Shown here in pieces: positions 1 through 7,888 of a stretch of 64,000 nt of DNA. How positions within the stretch are numbered: the first letter of the stretch is position 1; the number at the start of each line of letters is the position of its first letter. The translations under genes and the position numbers were made by a program. The stretch spans positions 331,806-395,805 of the forward strand of contig JAEPNP010000001.1 in the NCBI GenBank assembly GCA_017643395.1, in the 5' to 3' direction. The DNA comes from Rhodothermales bacterium (lineage in GTDB: Bacteria; Bacteroidota; Rhodothermia; Rhodothermales; UBA10348). The notes beneath the pieces are model-generated. The model saw only the letters and a list, made by a program, of their open reading frames with translations, did not search any database and was not told where the DNA came from.

Positions 1-2
1 CC

Positions 3-137
3 TACTTCGTGTCGTCAACCGGACCGCCACATAGTTTTAGTGGCGTGACCGACCGATGGGTGCTCCCGGACAATGTTCTCGAAGTGGTCGGCGGGCGTCA
101 GGTAGTGCTTGAGATCAAACTGAAGCCGCCGTATTGA
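3..137 (+). CDS. C-terminal end of an unidentified protein (5' truncated by window edge)
   Basis: An open frame runs from base 3 to TGA at 135-137, giving 44 residues that end in GGRQVVLEIKLKPPY. The mix of hydrophobic, acidic and glycine residues looks like a real beta-rich C-terminus, and the next gene begins 18 nt later on the same strand, as expected for an operon. The rest lies outside the window, so no family can be named. Confidence 0.55.
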   Translation, partial: YFVSSTGPPHSFSGVTDRWVLPDNVLEVVGGRQVVLEIKLKPPY

Positions 138-155
138 GTCAGGCTGCCTGAAACC

Positions 156-659
156 ATGAGACGACTGCTTTCGCTCGCCGCACTGGCTTTCTCCGTTGGG
201 TCCACTTTCGGCCAGGGCATCTGCCGGGAGTACTCGGCAGACGGCGTTCGCGAGGTTGACTGCGTAGAGGCACCGCCTCCGCCCCCAGAACGAAGCGGAT
301 ACCTCCTGGAGGTTCACGACGGCCAACGGTCTATCACCGGAAGGGTGTATGACTCCTGGGGAAGCCCGTTGTGGGGGGCTGACGTATTCGCCCGTGGAGA
401 TTCAACCTTCCACGCCCAGGTCGATTCGACCGGCTATTTCGAGTTGTTCATCCCAAGCCGCTTTCCGATTGCGGAACTTGAGTTTCTGCTCGTCGGCTTC
501 CGTCCCATGCTCATAGAAGAGCTGCCTCTGCGGGATTCACTCGCGGTCCAAGTCTGGATGCGATTCGGGCATGTCTTGGATGATCACGATTGGGTGCCGG
601 TTCGGGTGATCGAGCCGTCTCCGCCAAAGACGCTACCTCTGCGAAAGCACCGACAATAA
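156..659 (+). CDS. Secreted carboxypeptidase-regulatory-like domain protein
   Basis: 167 aa. An N-terminal signal peptide (MRRLLSLAALAFSVGSTFGQG) with likely cleavage near residue 20 indicates export. A short proline run (PPPPP, about residue 40) precedes a region from about residue 58 (SITGRVYDSWGSPLWGADV...) with the pattern of a CarboxypepD_reg-like beta-sandwich: G-V-x-D-x-x-G-x-P-L-x-G-A-x-V, then D-S-T-G-Y-F-E. Such domains are common accessory modules in Bacteroidota envelope proteins, but here the domain stands alone without a TonB receptor or peptidase. The ATG at 156 places the signal peptide directly at the N-terminus. The binding partner is unknown. Confidence 0.8.
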   Translation: MRRLLSLAALAFSVGSTFGQGICREYSADGVREVDCVEAPPPPPERSGYLLEVHDGQRSITGRVYDSWGSPLWGADVFARGDSTFHAQVDSTGYFELFIPSRFPIAELEFLLVGFRPMLIEELPLRDSLAVQVWMRFGHVLDDHDWVPVRVIEPSPPKTLPLRKHRQ

Positions 660-725
660 CACGGTCCGCCGTCGCCGGTCCGCGATCGCTTGCTAGTTTG
701 CACGCACCACCATCCGCGGATACCC

Positions 726-1895
726 GTGCGTTCCAAGCTCCCCTTCCTCCTCCTGCTCTTCGCAGCCGCCTGTGCCCCACCAGAGCCGCAGGTCTACTAC
801 AAGGGCAACCTGCACACCCACACCCTGTGGAGTGACGGAGACGAATTCCCCGAGTTGGTGGTCAAGTGGTACCGCGACAACGGATGGGACTTCCTCGCCC
901 TTTCGGATCACAACACGCTTCAGGAGGGCGACAGGTGGGTGTACATATCGGAGGCTCGGGACCTCGCCTACGTCGAGTATATCGCGTGGGATGCCACGGC
1001 AGTCGACCAGCAGATCCGGAAAGACTCGGTGTTCGTGCGCCTGGCTACGTTTGACGAACTCGTGGAGCGCTTCCAGAGCGCCGGGCAATTCATCCTCGTG
1101 CAGTCGGAGGAGATCACCGACCGCTTCGAGGACAAGCCTCTCCATGTAAACGCCACGGGCATCCACGAGCACATCGCCCCGCAGGGCGGGTCGAGCGTCA
1201 CGGACGTGTTGCAACGCAACATCGACGCTGTGCTGGAGCAGCGCGAGGCCACCGGGCGACCCATGGTGCCGCACGTCAACCACCCGAATTTCGGCTGGGC
1301 GGTCACGCCTGATGATCTTGTCCCACTCACAGGAGAACACTTCTTCGAGGTCTACAACGGCCACCCCGCCGTGCACAACGAGGGCGACGACACCCGGCCC
1401 GGTACCGAGGCGATGTGGGACTATGTCAACACGGAACGGCTGGCTCAGGGGCTCCCCCTGTTGTTCGGCCTCGCCGTTGACGATGCGCATGGATACCACG
1501 ACATGCGCACGGGAGTGGCCAACCCTGGACGAGGCTGGGTCATGGTGCGCGCCGATTCGTTGACCACCGGCTCCGTCATCGGCGCCCTCGAAGCCGGTGC
1601 ATTCTACGGCTCCTCCGGAGTGACGATTTCCCGCATCGAGTTCAACGGTCGGCGCCTCGAGGTGGACATCGAACCTGAGGAGGACGTGTTCTACACAACC
1701 TACTTCAGAGGCACCCGCGAAGGCGGCGAACCCGGGCAGTTGCTGGCCACCGTGGAGGGCCCCGAGGCCTCCTACCGCATGACGGGCGATGACCTCTTCG
1801 TGCGCGCGACCGTCGTTTCCACCAAGCTCAAGCCCAATCCCTATCGAGAGGGCGAATTCGAGATGGCCTGGGTGCAGCCGGTGACCCGGGACTGA
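726..1895 (+). CDS. PHP-type metallohydrolase lipoprotein (CehA/McbA-like)
   Basis: 389 aa from a GTG start at 726. That start gives a compact lipoprotein signal (MRSKLPFLLLLFAAAC) with the lipobox cysteine at residue 16; the longer frame back to 690 would put irrelevant residues before it. PHP-domain metal motifs follow: NLHTHT near the N-terminus, ALSDHN about 40 residues later, then EEITD and HVNHPNFGW. PHP proteins hydrolyse phosphoesters or related bonds with a trinuclear metal centre; the CehA/McbA group includes secreted esterases and amidases. The substrate cannot be read from sequence. A TAGTTTG resembling a Bacteroidota -7 element lies at 694-700, but it is one base short of TAnnTTTG. 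The gene ends just before a duplicated terminator. Confidence 0.85.
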   Translation: MRSKLPFLLLLFAAACAPPEPQVYYKGNLHTHTLWSDGDEFPELVVKWYRDNGWDFLALSDHNTLQEGDRWVYISEARDLAYVEYIAWDATAVDQQIRKDSVFVRLATFDELVERFQSAGQFILVQSEEITDRFEDKPLHVNATGIHEHIAPQGGSSVTDVLQRNIDAVLEQREATGRPMVPHVNHPNFGWAVTPDDLVPLTGEHFFEVYNGHPAVHNEGDDTRPGTEAMWDYVNTERLAQGLPLLFGLAVDDAHGYHDMRTGVANPGRGWVMVRADSLTTGSVIGALEAGAFYGSSGVTISRIEFNGRRLEVDIEPEEDVFYTTYFRGTREGGEPGQLLATVEGPEASYRMTGDDLFVRATVVSTKLKPNPYREGEFEMAWVQPVTRD

Positions 1896-1933
1896 GCAGC
1901 CCCTCCCGGGAGGATGGACGGCAGTACCAAACA

Positions 1934-1967
1934 GAAAGGCACCGCCTCCACACAGGCGGTGCCTTTC
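1934..1967. terminator. Terminator hairpin, copy 1 (weak T-tract)
   Basis: A perfect 14-bp stem has its left arm at 1934-1947, its right arm at 1954-1967 and a 6-nt loop CCACAC. It is followed by TAGG rather than a T-run on the plus strand, so on its own it is a poor intrinsic terminator. As a symmetric hairpin between converging genes it could act on both transcripts. Confidence 0.65.
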
Positions 1968-2029
1968 TAGGATAGGCCGCTCTGAACAACCCAGCCCCTC
2001 CCTGGGAGGGTGGACGGCAGTACCAAACA

Positions 2030-2068
2030 GAAGGGCACCGCCTCCACACAGGCGGTGCCCTTCATTTT
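2030..2068 (+). terminator. Terminator hairpin, copy 2, with T-rich tail
   Basis: A 14-bp perfect stem (2030-2043 with 2050-2063, loop CCACAC) is followed by ATTTT, the usual form of a rho-independent terminator for the plus-strand gene ending at 1895. Relative to copy 1, the fourth pair from the base is G-C instead of A-T. Confidence 0.8.
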
Positions 2069-2115
2069 AGGCCGCTGACCCTCCCTGACTGCGGCCTTGA
2101 TGCGAGAGCCCCCAC

Positions 2116-4479
2116 TCAGGACTCGGCGCAAGTGTGGCGCCTTTCACCCGGCGCCGGGGTGCAGTACATCCGGAAGAGGTACTGCAGTTTGAAGAAGAAC
2201 TGACGTTGTGTCTGATAGAACCCGGTCTGCGGCGCGTTCTGGACCTGCTCGAAGTCCAGGAAGTCGTGCGTCGAACCGACGTACACGGCCGTGAAGGGAT
2301 TCACTTTGTAGGTCACCAGCGGATCGACCTCCAGACGCTTCGCGAAGTCGTTGTACTGCGTGATGACGCGCATGAAGAGCCGCTTGGAGAACTGGTAGTT
2401 CATCCGGCTGCGCAGGATGTACCCCGAGAAAATCTCGTCGCCGGTGGCATCATCTTCCAGGCGGGCGTAGGAAAGCCTCGGACTCACGGACAGGCGTGAG
2501 GTCGGTCGGAAGGTCGACCACACGTTCAGGTTCGTACCCATGCCGAGCACGGGGTTGGAGGGGTTCCGGGAGATCTGGTGCCCGTAGCCCATCCAGAAGC
2601 CGGCCGTCAGTTTCTGGCTGAAGTTGGAGTTCAGATTCAGGTTGATGCGCCGCATGTTGCGGAAGTCCTCTCCCGCGAACCGCTCGTTGCTGAATACCAG
2701 GATCTCCGTGTTGAACCACGTCTGACCCTTCATCTGCATGTTCACGCCGACCCAGGCAAACTCGTCCTTGCGCTCGCCGTCGAAGTTCCAGATGTACCCA
2801 CCGAACGCTTTCGGTGAGATGCGCTGGATGAACTTGTCCGAGTCCCGGTAGAACGTGTAGTTCGTGAAGCCGAACACTTCCTTGTTGTTGTTCTGGTTCA
2901 CGAAGCCGTTGGCGGCCCGGAAAGTGGGGTTGTAGGACTCGAAGCTCACCTGCGACCACATGTGCCGCGTGTTGCGCTGCAGCTGCACGCTGGAGGCCCA
3001 TCCCGAATAGCTCTCGCCGTCAAACGCTGCGGTGTATTCGCCGCCATTGAAGGTGGCGTTGCCGGCCTGCTCGGACAGCATATCGTCCATGCCCTCGGAT
3101 GTGTGGCTTCCCGCCAACTGTCCGACGACGGACACCGACTGGCTGAGACGAATGTTGCCGTCGACGGCAAACGTCGATCCGACCCCATCCGTACCCGTGA
3201 ACCGTCGGTCCGTCACCAGCGCACCAAGATGGGAGTTGGTACCGAAGTTCTGCTTCACGCGGAGCAGGCTTGAGTAACTCTCGCCACCCTGAACAAACTG
3301 GCTGCGCTCCTCAAAGGGCAGAATGACCGGGCTGTCTTCGTCAAGGCCACCCACGTAGGAGAAGCTCGTATTTCCGGAACGTCCGGTGATCTTGGCCGCG
3401 GCAGACGGATTGTTGATCGACCGCGTGTAAACGGTCTGAATGGGCGTGTCGAAGAGATCGGACCCTTCCTGGAAGAACGGACGACGTTCCTCAAAGAACA
3501 GCGCGAACGTCGAGTTCACATCGATCTGCGCGGCGTCAGACTCAATCTGGCTGAAGTCGGGATTGACGGCTACGTCAGCAATGAGGTTGGAATTGAAACG
3601 GTACTTCAGTCCAAAACTTGGATCCGTGGTCAGACGACTGTTGTCAAGGCCGGAATCCGGATTGTCGAATGAAGGCAGCGATGCGGCCTGCGAGCCGGTG
3701 AAAGCGGGGAGCAGCTCCAGCTTGCCTGCGGGCGTCGCGCCCGTGATCCCCTCGATACTACCCGCCTGACACAGCCAGCACGGATCGTCCCGGTCAATGG
3801 CTGCCCAGGAGTAGGTATTGCGGCTTTCACGAGGATGTGTGATCCAGAAGTTGATATTCCAGTTCTGCACATCCGTCTGCGGGAACCGCAGGCTCTCAAA
3901 CGGCACGGCCATCTCCACCTGATAGCCCTTCTCGGTCACCTTGCCGTCCGTCTGGAAGATGATGTCGAAGCCCATGTCCTCGTTGCCGCCGCCCAGGATC
4001 CGGGTATCCCCCTGGATGCCGATGGGATTTGAGGCAATGAAGTACGCCCAGGCATTGTTGGCGTACGGATCCAGAATGACCCCCACGTAGTCGTCCTGCC
4101 AGATGGCGTCCCGATCACTCATGTTGACGCGGATGGATTCCGGGTCATCCTCGATCATGAACGCGAAGTAGATGTTGTTGGCATCGTAGGTGGTCCAGAC
4201 CTCGATCCCAACCGGCGGCTTGGACTGATCCCCCGGGAACGTTTCGCTGAAGTTGTAGGCCCGGTCCGCCGAGCTCCATCCGGGATCCGACAGATCGCCG
4301 TCCACGATGATGCGGGATTCCGTCTTCTGCGGCGTGAGAGCCGGCTTGACGTTGGGCGTGAATGTACCCGGATCCGAAAGCGTCGGCGTAGCGGCCGTGC
4401 GGGATGTCTGGGCGGATGTTGGAAGCGCAAGCGCCAGCGCCAGGATGCCCAGCGACAGCAGTTTGTAGCACCGATTCAT
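2116..4479 (-). CDS. DUF5916-type outer-membrane protein with CBM9-like N-domain
   Basis: 787 aa from the ATG at 4479, chosen because it begins a clean signal peptide (MNRCYKLLSLGILALALALPTSAQ); the frame stays open upstream, but that part is unlike protein. After the signal comes a carbohydrate-binding-family-9/DOMON-like sandwich (IIVDGDLSDPGWSSAD..., to about residue 240), then a long C-terminal part of alternating short strands typical of a DUF5916 beta-barrel, ending in a barrel-like strand and a short tail. The motif FFEERRPFFQEGSDLF is characteristic of this family. The location is the outer membrane; the molecular role is not established. A paralogue lies at 19055-21754. Nothing nearby identifies a substrate. 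Confidence 0.85.
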   Translation of the reverse strand: MNRCYKLLSLGILALALALPTSAQTSRTAATPTLSDPGTFTPNVKPALTPQKTESRIIVDGDLSDPGWSSADRAYNFSETFPGDQSKPPVGIEVWTTYDANNIYFAFMIEDDPESIRVNMSDRDAIWQDDYVGVILDPYANNAWAYFIASNPIGIQGDTRILGGGNEDMGFDIIFQTDGKVTEKGYQVEMAVPFESLRFPQTDVQNWNINFWITHPRESRNTYSWAAIDRDDPCWLCQAGSIEGITGATPAGKLELLPAFTGSQAASLPSFDNPDSGLDNSRLTTDPSFGLKYRFNSNLIADVAVNPDFSQIESDAAQIDVNSTFALFFEERRPFFQEGSDLFDTPIQTVYTRSINNPSAAAKITGRSGNTSFSYVGGLDEDSPVILPFEERSQFVQGGESYSSLLRVKQNFGTNSHLGALVTDRRFTGTDGVGSTFAVDGNIRLSQSVSVVGQLAGSHTSEGMDDMLSEQAGNATFNGGEYTAAFDGESYSGWASSVQLQRNTRHMWSQVSFESYNPTFRAANGFVNQNNNKEVFGFTNYTFYRDSDKFIQRISPKAFGGYIWNFDGERKDEFAWVGVNMQMKGQTWFNTEILVFSNERFAGEDFRNMRRINLNLNSNFSQKLTAGFWMGYGHQISRNPSNPVLGMGTNLNVWSTFRPTSRLSVSPRLSYARLEDDATGDEIFSGYILRSRMNYQFSKRLFMRVITQYNDFAKRLEVDPLVTYKVNPFTAVYVGSTHDFLDFEQVQNAPQTGFYQTQRQFFFKLQYLFRMYCTPAPGERRHTCAES

Positions 4480-4682
4480 GGTGTATCCGATCTCGGGGAG
4501 AGTGGTTTGGCAGGATGGAGAGAGGTTCGTCGCGGGAGGCGCTTCCGGTGGATGCGACGACGTTCCATGCAGCGGACCTACGGGGCCAGGGTTCAGACTG
4601 TTACACAGGGTGCTAAATTTTTCCCCATGCCCGGCGCAGGTCATCAATAGAGGACACAGCAAGTCCGTTTTTGGTAGACAAA

Positions 4683-4742
4683 GGGCATCTATTAGTGCCC
4701 TAAACCGCCAAATTAAGCCAGAAAGGGCATGCGCAAGTGCCC
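4683..4742. other. Two tandem short hairpins with conserved stem GGGCA/TGCCC
   Basis: GGGCA-N8-TGCCC occurs at 4683-4700 and again at 4725-4742, each flanked by AAA. The five stem bases are the same while the 8-nt loops differ (TCTATTAG and TGCGCAAG). They lie in the 290-nt gap between the dusB stop and the downstream minus-strand DUF5916 gene, so they could be paired operators or leader hairpins for that gene. No protein or ligand can be assigned. Confidence 0.5.
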
Positions 4743-4749
4743 CAAAATC

Positions 4750-4771
4750 ACTCCGCCATTTCGGGGGAGTC
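4750..4771 (-). terminator. Probable terminator of dusB
   Basis: An 8-position stem with one G-G mismatch (ACTCCGCC against GGGGGAGT) overlaps the dusB stop codon at 4770-4772 and is followed in the minus direction by GATTTT. The T-run is short, so termination may be partial. Confidence 0.5.
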
Positions 4772-5852
4772 AGGCCGCTGATTCGCGCTCGACCCGCCGG
4801 GTCGCGGGTACCGGGAGCTTGGCCTGGATGGCTGCACTGAGCCTGGCCGGACGCGCAACCGAGGCCGACACCACGGTCTCCGGCTCATCCTCGCGGAAGT
4901 TCATCATGACCTCCAGGACCCCATCGCGCGTGTCCTCCTCCATGATGAGCAGCCGCAATCGGCTCGCGTTCCGGAAGCCCTTGAAATAGCCTCCGTACAT
5001 GCGACGCATCTCCAGCACGCCTTTGCGCTCGCCGAGCCATTCGCACTTCAGCGTCAGGTGCTCCGCCACGACCGCCATGCGCTCCTCCCAGGTGGGTGCG
5101 GGAGGAACTTCGCCGGTCTCGCGATACACCTTCAGATCCCGGAATATCCACGGGTTGCCGATGGCGCCCCGGCCCACCATGACCGCATCGACACCCGTCT
5201 CGCGGAACATGGCTTCGATCTTCTCAGGTGTTGTCGCATCACCATTCCCGATCAGCGGGATGGTCAGGCCGGCCTCCTCCTTGATCCGTCGCAGCCATTC
5301 CCATCGCGCGTCCCCGCGATACATCTGCGAGCGCGTACGGGCATGCACGGCCAGCGCCTGCACGCCGATCTCCTCGAGCATGCTGGCTACCTCGATGATG
5401 CGGATGGACTCGTCGTTCCAGCCCAGACGCGTCTTTACCGTGACAGGCCTCGAAGCCTGCTCAATGACGGCCTGCGTAATGGCCTTCATCTTGGGCAGAT
5501 TGCGCAGAATGCCGGCGCCACCATCCTTGCAGACCACCTTTTTGACAGGGCAGCCGAAGTTGATGTCGATGATGTCCGGACCGGCCTGATCCACGATGGC
5601 GGTCGCCTCTCGTACCTGCTCGATTTCGCCCCCGAAGATCTGGATGGCAAGCGGCCGCTCCGACTCGTAGAAGTCAAGCTTCATGTGGGAGCCATCGGCA
5701 CCATAGACGAGGCCGCCACTCGAGATGAACTCGGTGTACAGCAGGTCCGCCCCGTACCGTTTACAGAGCAAGCGGAACGGCGGATCGCTGACGTCCTCCA
5801 TCGGCGCCAGAAATACCGGGCGTTCGCCTAAGTCTATGGATCCAATACGCAT
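4770..5852 (-). CDS. dusB: tRNA-dihydrouridine synthase (DusB type)
   Basis: 360 aa from ATG 5852 (MRIGSIDLGERPVFLAPMED); a TTG four codons upstream is less likely. FMN-dependent TIM-barrel enzyme that reduces uridine to dihydrouridine in the tRNA D-loop, in the cytoplasm. Visible family motifs: APMEDVSDPPFR near the N-terminus, the catalytic-cysteine segment INFGCPVKKV, VTVKTRLGW, HARTR and the glycine-rich VGRGAIGNPWIF. The length is slightly above the usual 320-350 aa because of a C-terminal tail rich in Ala and Arg. It transcribes toward the DUF5916 gene and diverges from the small membrane protein at 5955 across 102 nt. Confidence 0.95.
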   Translation of the reverse strand: MRIGSIDLGERPVFLAPMEDVSDPPFRLLCKRYGADLLYTEFISSGGLVYGADGSHMKLDFYESERPLAIQIFGGEIEQVREATAIVDQAGPDIIDINFGCPVKKVVCKDGGAGILRNLPKMKAITQAVIEQASRPVTVKTRLGWNDESIRIIEVASMLEEIGVQALAVHARTRSQMYRGDARWEWLRRIKEEAGLTIPLIGNGDATTPEKIEAMFRETGVDAVMVGRGAIGNPWIFRDLKVYRETGEVPPAPTWEERMAVVAEHLTLKCEWLGERKGVLEMRRMYGGYFKGFRNASRLRLLIMEEDTRDGVLEVMMNFREDEPETVVSASVARPARLSAAIQAKLPVPATRRVERESAA

Positions 5853-5954
5853 GAGACCGCCCAAACGAGGCCCGTTTTACACCAGTTCCACGCAGGCGCT
5901 GCAACCCGGCAGACTGACTCCGTATAACGAGCAGTATTCACTGATTCCCTTCCG

Positions 5955-6227
5955 ATGAAACGATTCCACGCGTACGCACTACCCGTCTTTGCCGTCCTGA
6001 TGACGACCGTGCTCGCCGGCTGCGGAGGACCCAACCTGATTGAGCTGGCCGGCGGAGGCCTGCTGGGCTACGGGATTTGCGGCGGCGTGATTCTGATTCT
6101 GGACATCATTGCCCTTGTCCAGATTGCAGGCACCGATTGGGCCTTCAAACGCAAGGCCATCTGGGCGCTCATCATCATCTTCTTCCCTGTCGGCGGCCTC
6201 ATCCTCTGGTGGTTGTTCGGCAAGTGA
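5955..6227 (+). CDS. Small PLDc_N-domain membrane lipoprotein
   Basis: 90 aa. MKRFHAYALPVFAVLMTTVLAGCG looks like a lipoprotein signal with the lipobox cysteine at residue 23. Two membrane segments follow, with a connecting W-A-F-K-R-K-A-I-W-A; this pattern (ILDIIALVQI ... FPVGGLILWWLFGK) is that of the N-terminal membrane domain of cardiolipin synthases (PLDc_N). The catalytic phospholipase-D part is absent, so the protein is a free-standing anchor-like domain. Free-standing PLDc_N proteins are widespread and have no agreed function. A strong hairpin follows. Confidence 0.75.
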   Translation: MKRFHAYALPVFAVLMTTVLAGCGGPNLIELAGGGLLGYGICGGVILILDIIALVQIAGTDWAFKRKAIWALIIIFFPVGGLILWWLFGK

Positions 6228-6254
6228 AATTCGCCGCAAACGCAGCGAAAGATG

Positions 6255-6293
6255 CACGCCGGTCCGGTTTGTCCGGGCCGGCGTGTTCATTTT
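6255..6293 (+). terminator. Strong intrinsic terminator after the PLDc_N gene
   Basis: A 13-bp stem (6255-6267 with 6273-6285, one G-T wobble, 5-nt loop TTTGT) is followed by TTCATTTT. The T-tract ends only 5 nt before the ATG of the next gene at 6299, leaving almost no room for that gene's own leader. Confidence 0.85.
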
Positions 6294-6298
6294 CCGGC

Positions 6299-7495
6299 AT
6301 GCGCGTTCTGCTCCTTCTCTCCCTCCTGCTCGTGGGCTGCCGCCCTGCGGCCCAGGACACCCTGATTCTGATCTCGATTGACGGGTTCAGGGCGCAGTAC
6401 ATGCACGATGTGGATCTGCCGGCCCTGAGCGATCTCGCGGCGGGAGGCGTCTGGGCGCCCGATGGGCTCACGCCGGTCTTCCCCAGCAAGACCTTTCCGA
6501 ATCATTACACCACCGCAACCGGCCTATATCCGGCCAAACACGGAATCGTGGCCAACACCATGTACGATTCCGAGCTGGACGCGTGGTTCAGGATCAGTGA
6601 TCGCGATGCGGTAGAGGATCCCCGGTGGTGGGGCGGGGAGCCCATCTGGGTTACCGCAGAGGCACAGGGCCAGACGGCCGCCACGTTCTTCTGGGTGGGG
6701 TCCGAAGCGCCGGTCAAGGGTCGCCAGGCTACCCACTGGTTCCGGCACGATGCGGCCGTGCCGGGCGAGGACCGCGTGGCTCAGGTCCTCGAGTGGCTGG
6801 ACCTGCCGGTCGACGAGCGTCCAACCGTCATCACGCTCTACTTCAGCGATGTGGACACCAAGGGCCACCTGTTTGGACCGCGTTCGACGGAGACCGAAGC
6901 GGCGCTCCAGGCCGTTGACAACCACATCGCCCGCTTGCTCGGCGGCCTGAGGCAGCGCGAACTGCTGTCCACCACCAACCTCGTTCTAACCTCGGACCAT
7001 GGCATGTCGGAGGTCGACCCCACCGCGGTCAGTTACCTGGAGGACGTGATGGGGCCGGACGATGGGCAGGTCATCGACCTCTCCCCGATTCTTGCCATTC
7101 GGCCTGCTCCCGGTCGGGAAGACATGGTGCGCGATGCAGTACGCAGTCTTGAGGGCGTCGATCTGCTCAGCCACACGGAGCTCGCCGACCTTCACTACAC
7201 CGGCCACCACCGCATTCCGGCCGTGATCGGACTGGCCCGGGAGGGGTGGACTGTGCTTCCGACCCGCGACCGCCACCGGGAGATCGGATCACCCAATCCC
7301 GGCAATCACGGATATCACCCCCACCTGCCGGCCATGGCCGGCCTGTTCATAGCGGCCGGCCCTGCGTTCCACTCCGGCGTGCGCGTGGAGTCTTTCGAGT
7401 CGGTGCACGTCTACAACCTGCTCACTGAAGTGGCGGGACTCACGCCGGCACCGAATGATGGCGATATTGCGGTTGTCACCCCGTTCTTGAGGTAA
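6299..7495 (+). CDS. Ectonucleotide pyrophosphatase/phosphodiesterase-like lipoprotein (ENPP family)
   Basis: 398 aa from ATG 6299, which gives a lipoprotein signal (MRVLLLLSLLLVGC, Cys 14). Alkaline-phosphatase superfamily fold with the two-metal site visible: ISIDGFR (first Asp), the nucleophile Thr in PSKTFPNHYTTATGLYP, DVDTKGHLFGP (Asp and His), TSDHGMSEV (Asp-His) and GNHGYHP (His). These residues and their order match NPP-type phosphodiesterases that cut nucleotide and phosphodiester bonds outside the cell. A periplasmic or surface role in phosphate or nucleotide scavenging is inferred. The start codon follows immediately after a terminator T-tract; the next gene starts 3 nt after the stop. 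Confidence 0.92.
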   Translation: MRVLLLLSLLLVGCRPAAQDTLILISIDGFRAQYMHDVDLPALSDLAAGGVWAPDGLTPVFPSKTFPNHYTTATGLYPAKHGIVANTMYDSELDAWFRISDRDAVEDPRWWGGEPIWVTAEAQGQTAATFFWVGSEAPVKGRQATHWFRHDAAVPGEDRVAQVLEWLDLPVDERPTVITLYFSDVDTKGHLFGPRSTETEAALQAVDNHIARLLGGLRQRELLSTTNLVLTSDHGMSEVDPTAVSYLEDVMGPDDGQVIDLSPILAIRPAPGREDMVRDAVRSLEGVDLLSHTELADLHYTGHHRIPAVIGLAREGWTVLPTRDRHREIGSPNPGNHGYHPHLPAMAGLFIAAGPAFHSGVRVESFESVHVYNLLTEVAGLTPAPNDGDIAVVTPFLR

Positions 7496-7498
7496 GCC

Positions 7499-7888
7499 AT
7501 GACTCCCAATATTCAGCCGGCCCAGGTGCGCCTGATCAGACTCGCCCTGCTGAGTGGCATCGTGCTTTTTGGCCTGGTTGCCCTGTTCATTGCGGGCCAG
7601 GCGGACCATGGTGTCACGCTCAATGCTGACGGTCCGTTGGCAGGATTCGTCGCATTGCTGGTGATTCTGGCGGCGGGCGTGGTGATGCTGTTTCGACGCC
7701 GCATTGACGGGGCCGCGTCCTACGAGGAGCGGGCACGCATGCTGATCATCGCCTATGCAGCCTGTGAACTGGCCGCGCTGGTTGGTGCCGTGCACCTCCT
7801 GATGACCGGGGGCATGCTACCCTACATCGCTGGTGTGGTCGTCTATTTGTTCGCCCTGGTGTTGCTTCCCGTCGAAGCTCCCGCGTGA
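7499..7888 (+). CDS. Four-helix integral membrane protein of unknown function
   Basis: 129 aa with four evident hydrophobic segments (about residues 14-33, 46-64, 81-102 and 107-124) and an RRR charge cluster after the second. No signal peptide beyond the first helix and no catalytic motif are recognisable. It starts 3 nt after the phosphodiesterase stop and overlaps the downstream methyltransferase by a GTGA junction, so it is translated in the same operon. Confidence 0.75.
   Translation: MTPNIQPAQVRLIRLALLSGIVLFGLVALFIAGQADHGVTLNADGPLAGFVALLVILAAGVVMLFRRRIDGAASYEERARMLIIAYAACELAALVGAVHLLMTGGMLPYIAGVVVYLFALVLLPVEAPA

Larger units (their letters stand above)
1897..2075 (+). repeat. Tandem duplication of an 84-nt terminator unit
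   Basis: Two copies, 1897-1980 and 1992-2075, lie 95 nt apart. Each holds a small C/G palindrome (CTCCCGGGAG or CTCCCTGGGAG), the shared GGACGGCAGTACCAAACAG, and a long hairpin with identical loop CCACAC, ending with a shared TAGG and GGCCGC. The copies differ mainly in ways that keep base pairing (see the hairpin entries). They fill the space between the converging genes at 1895 and 2116. Confidence 0.9.
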
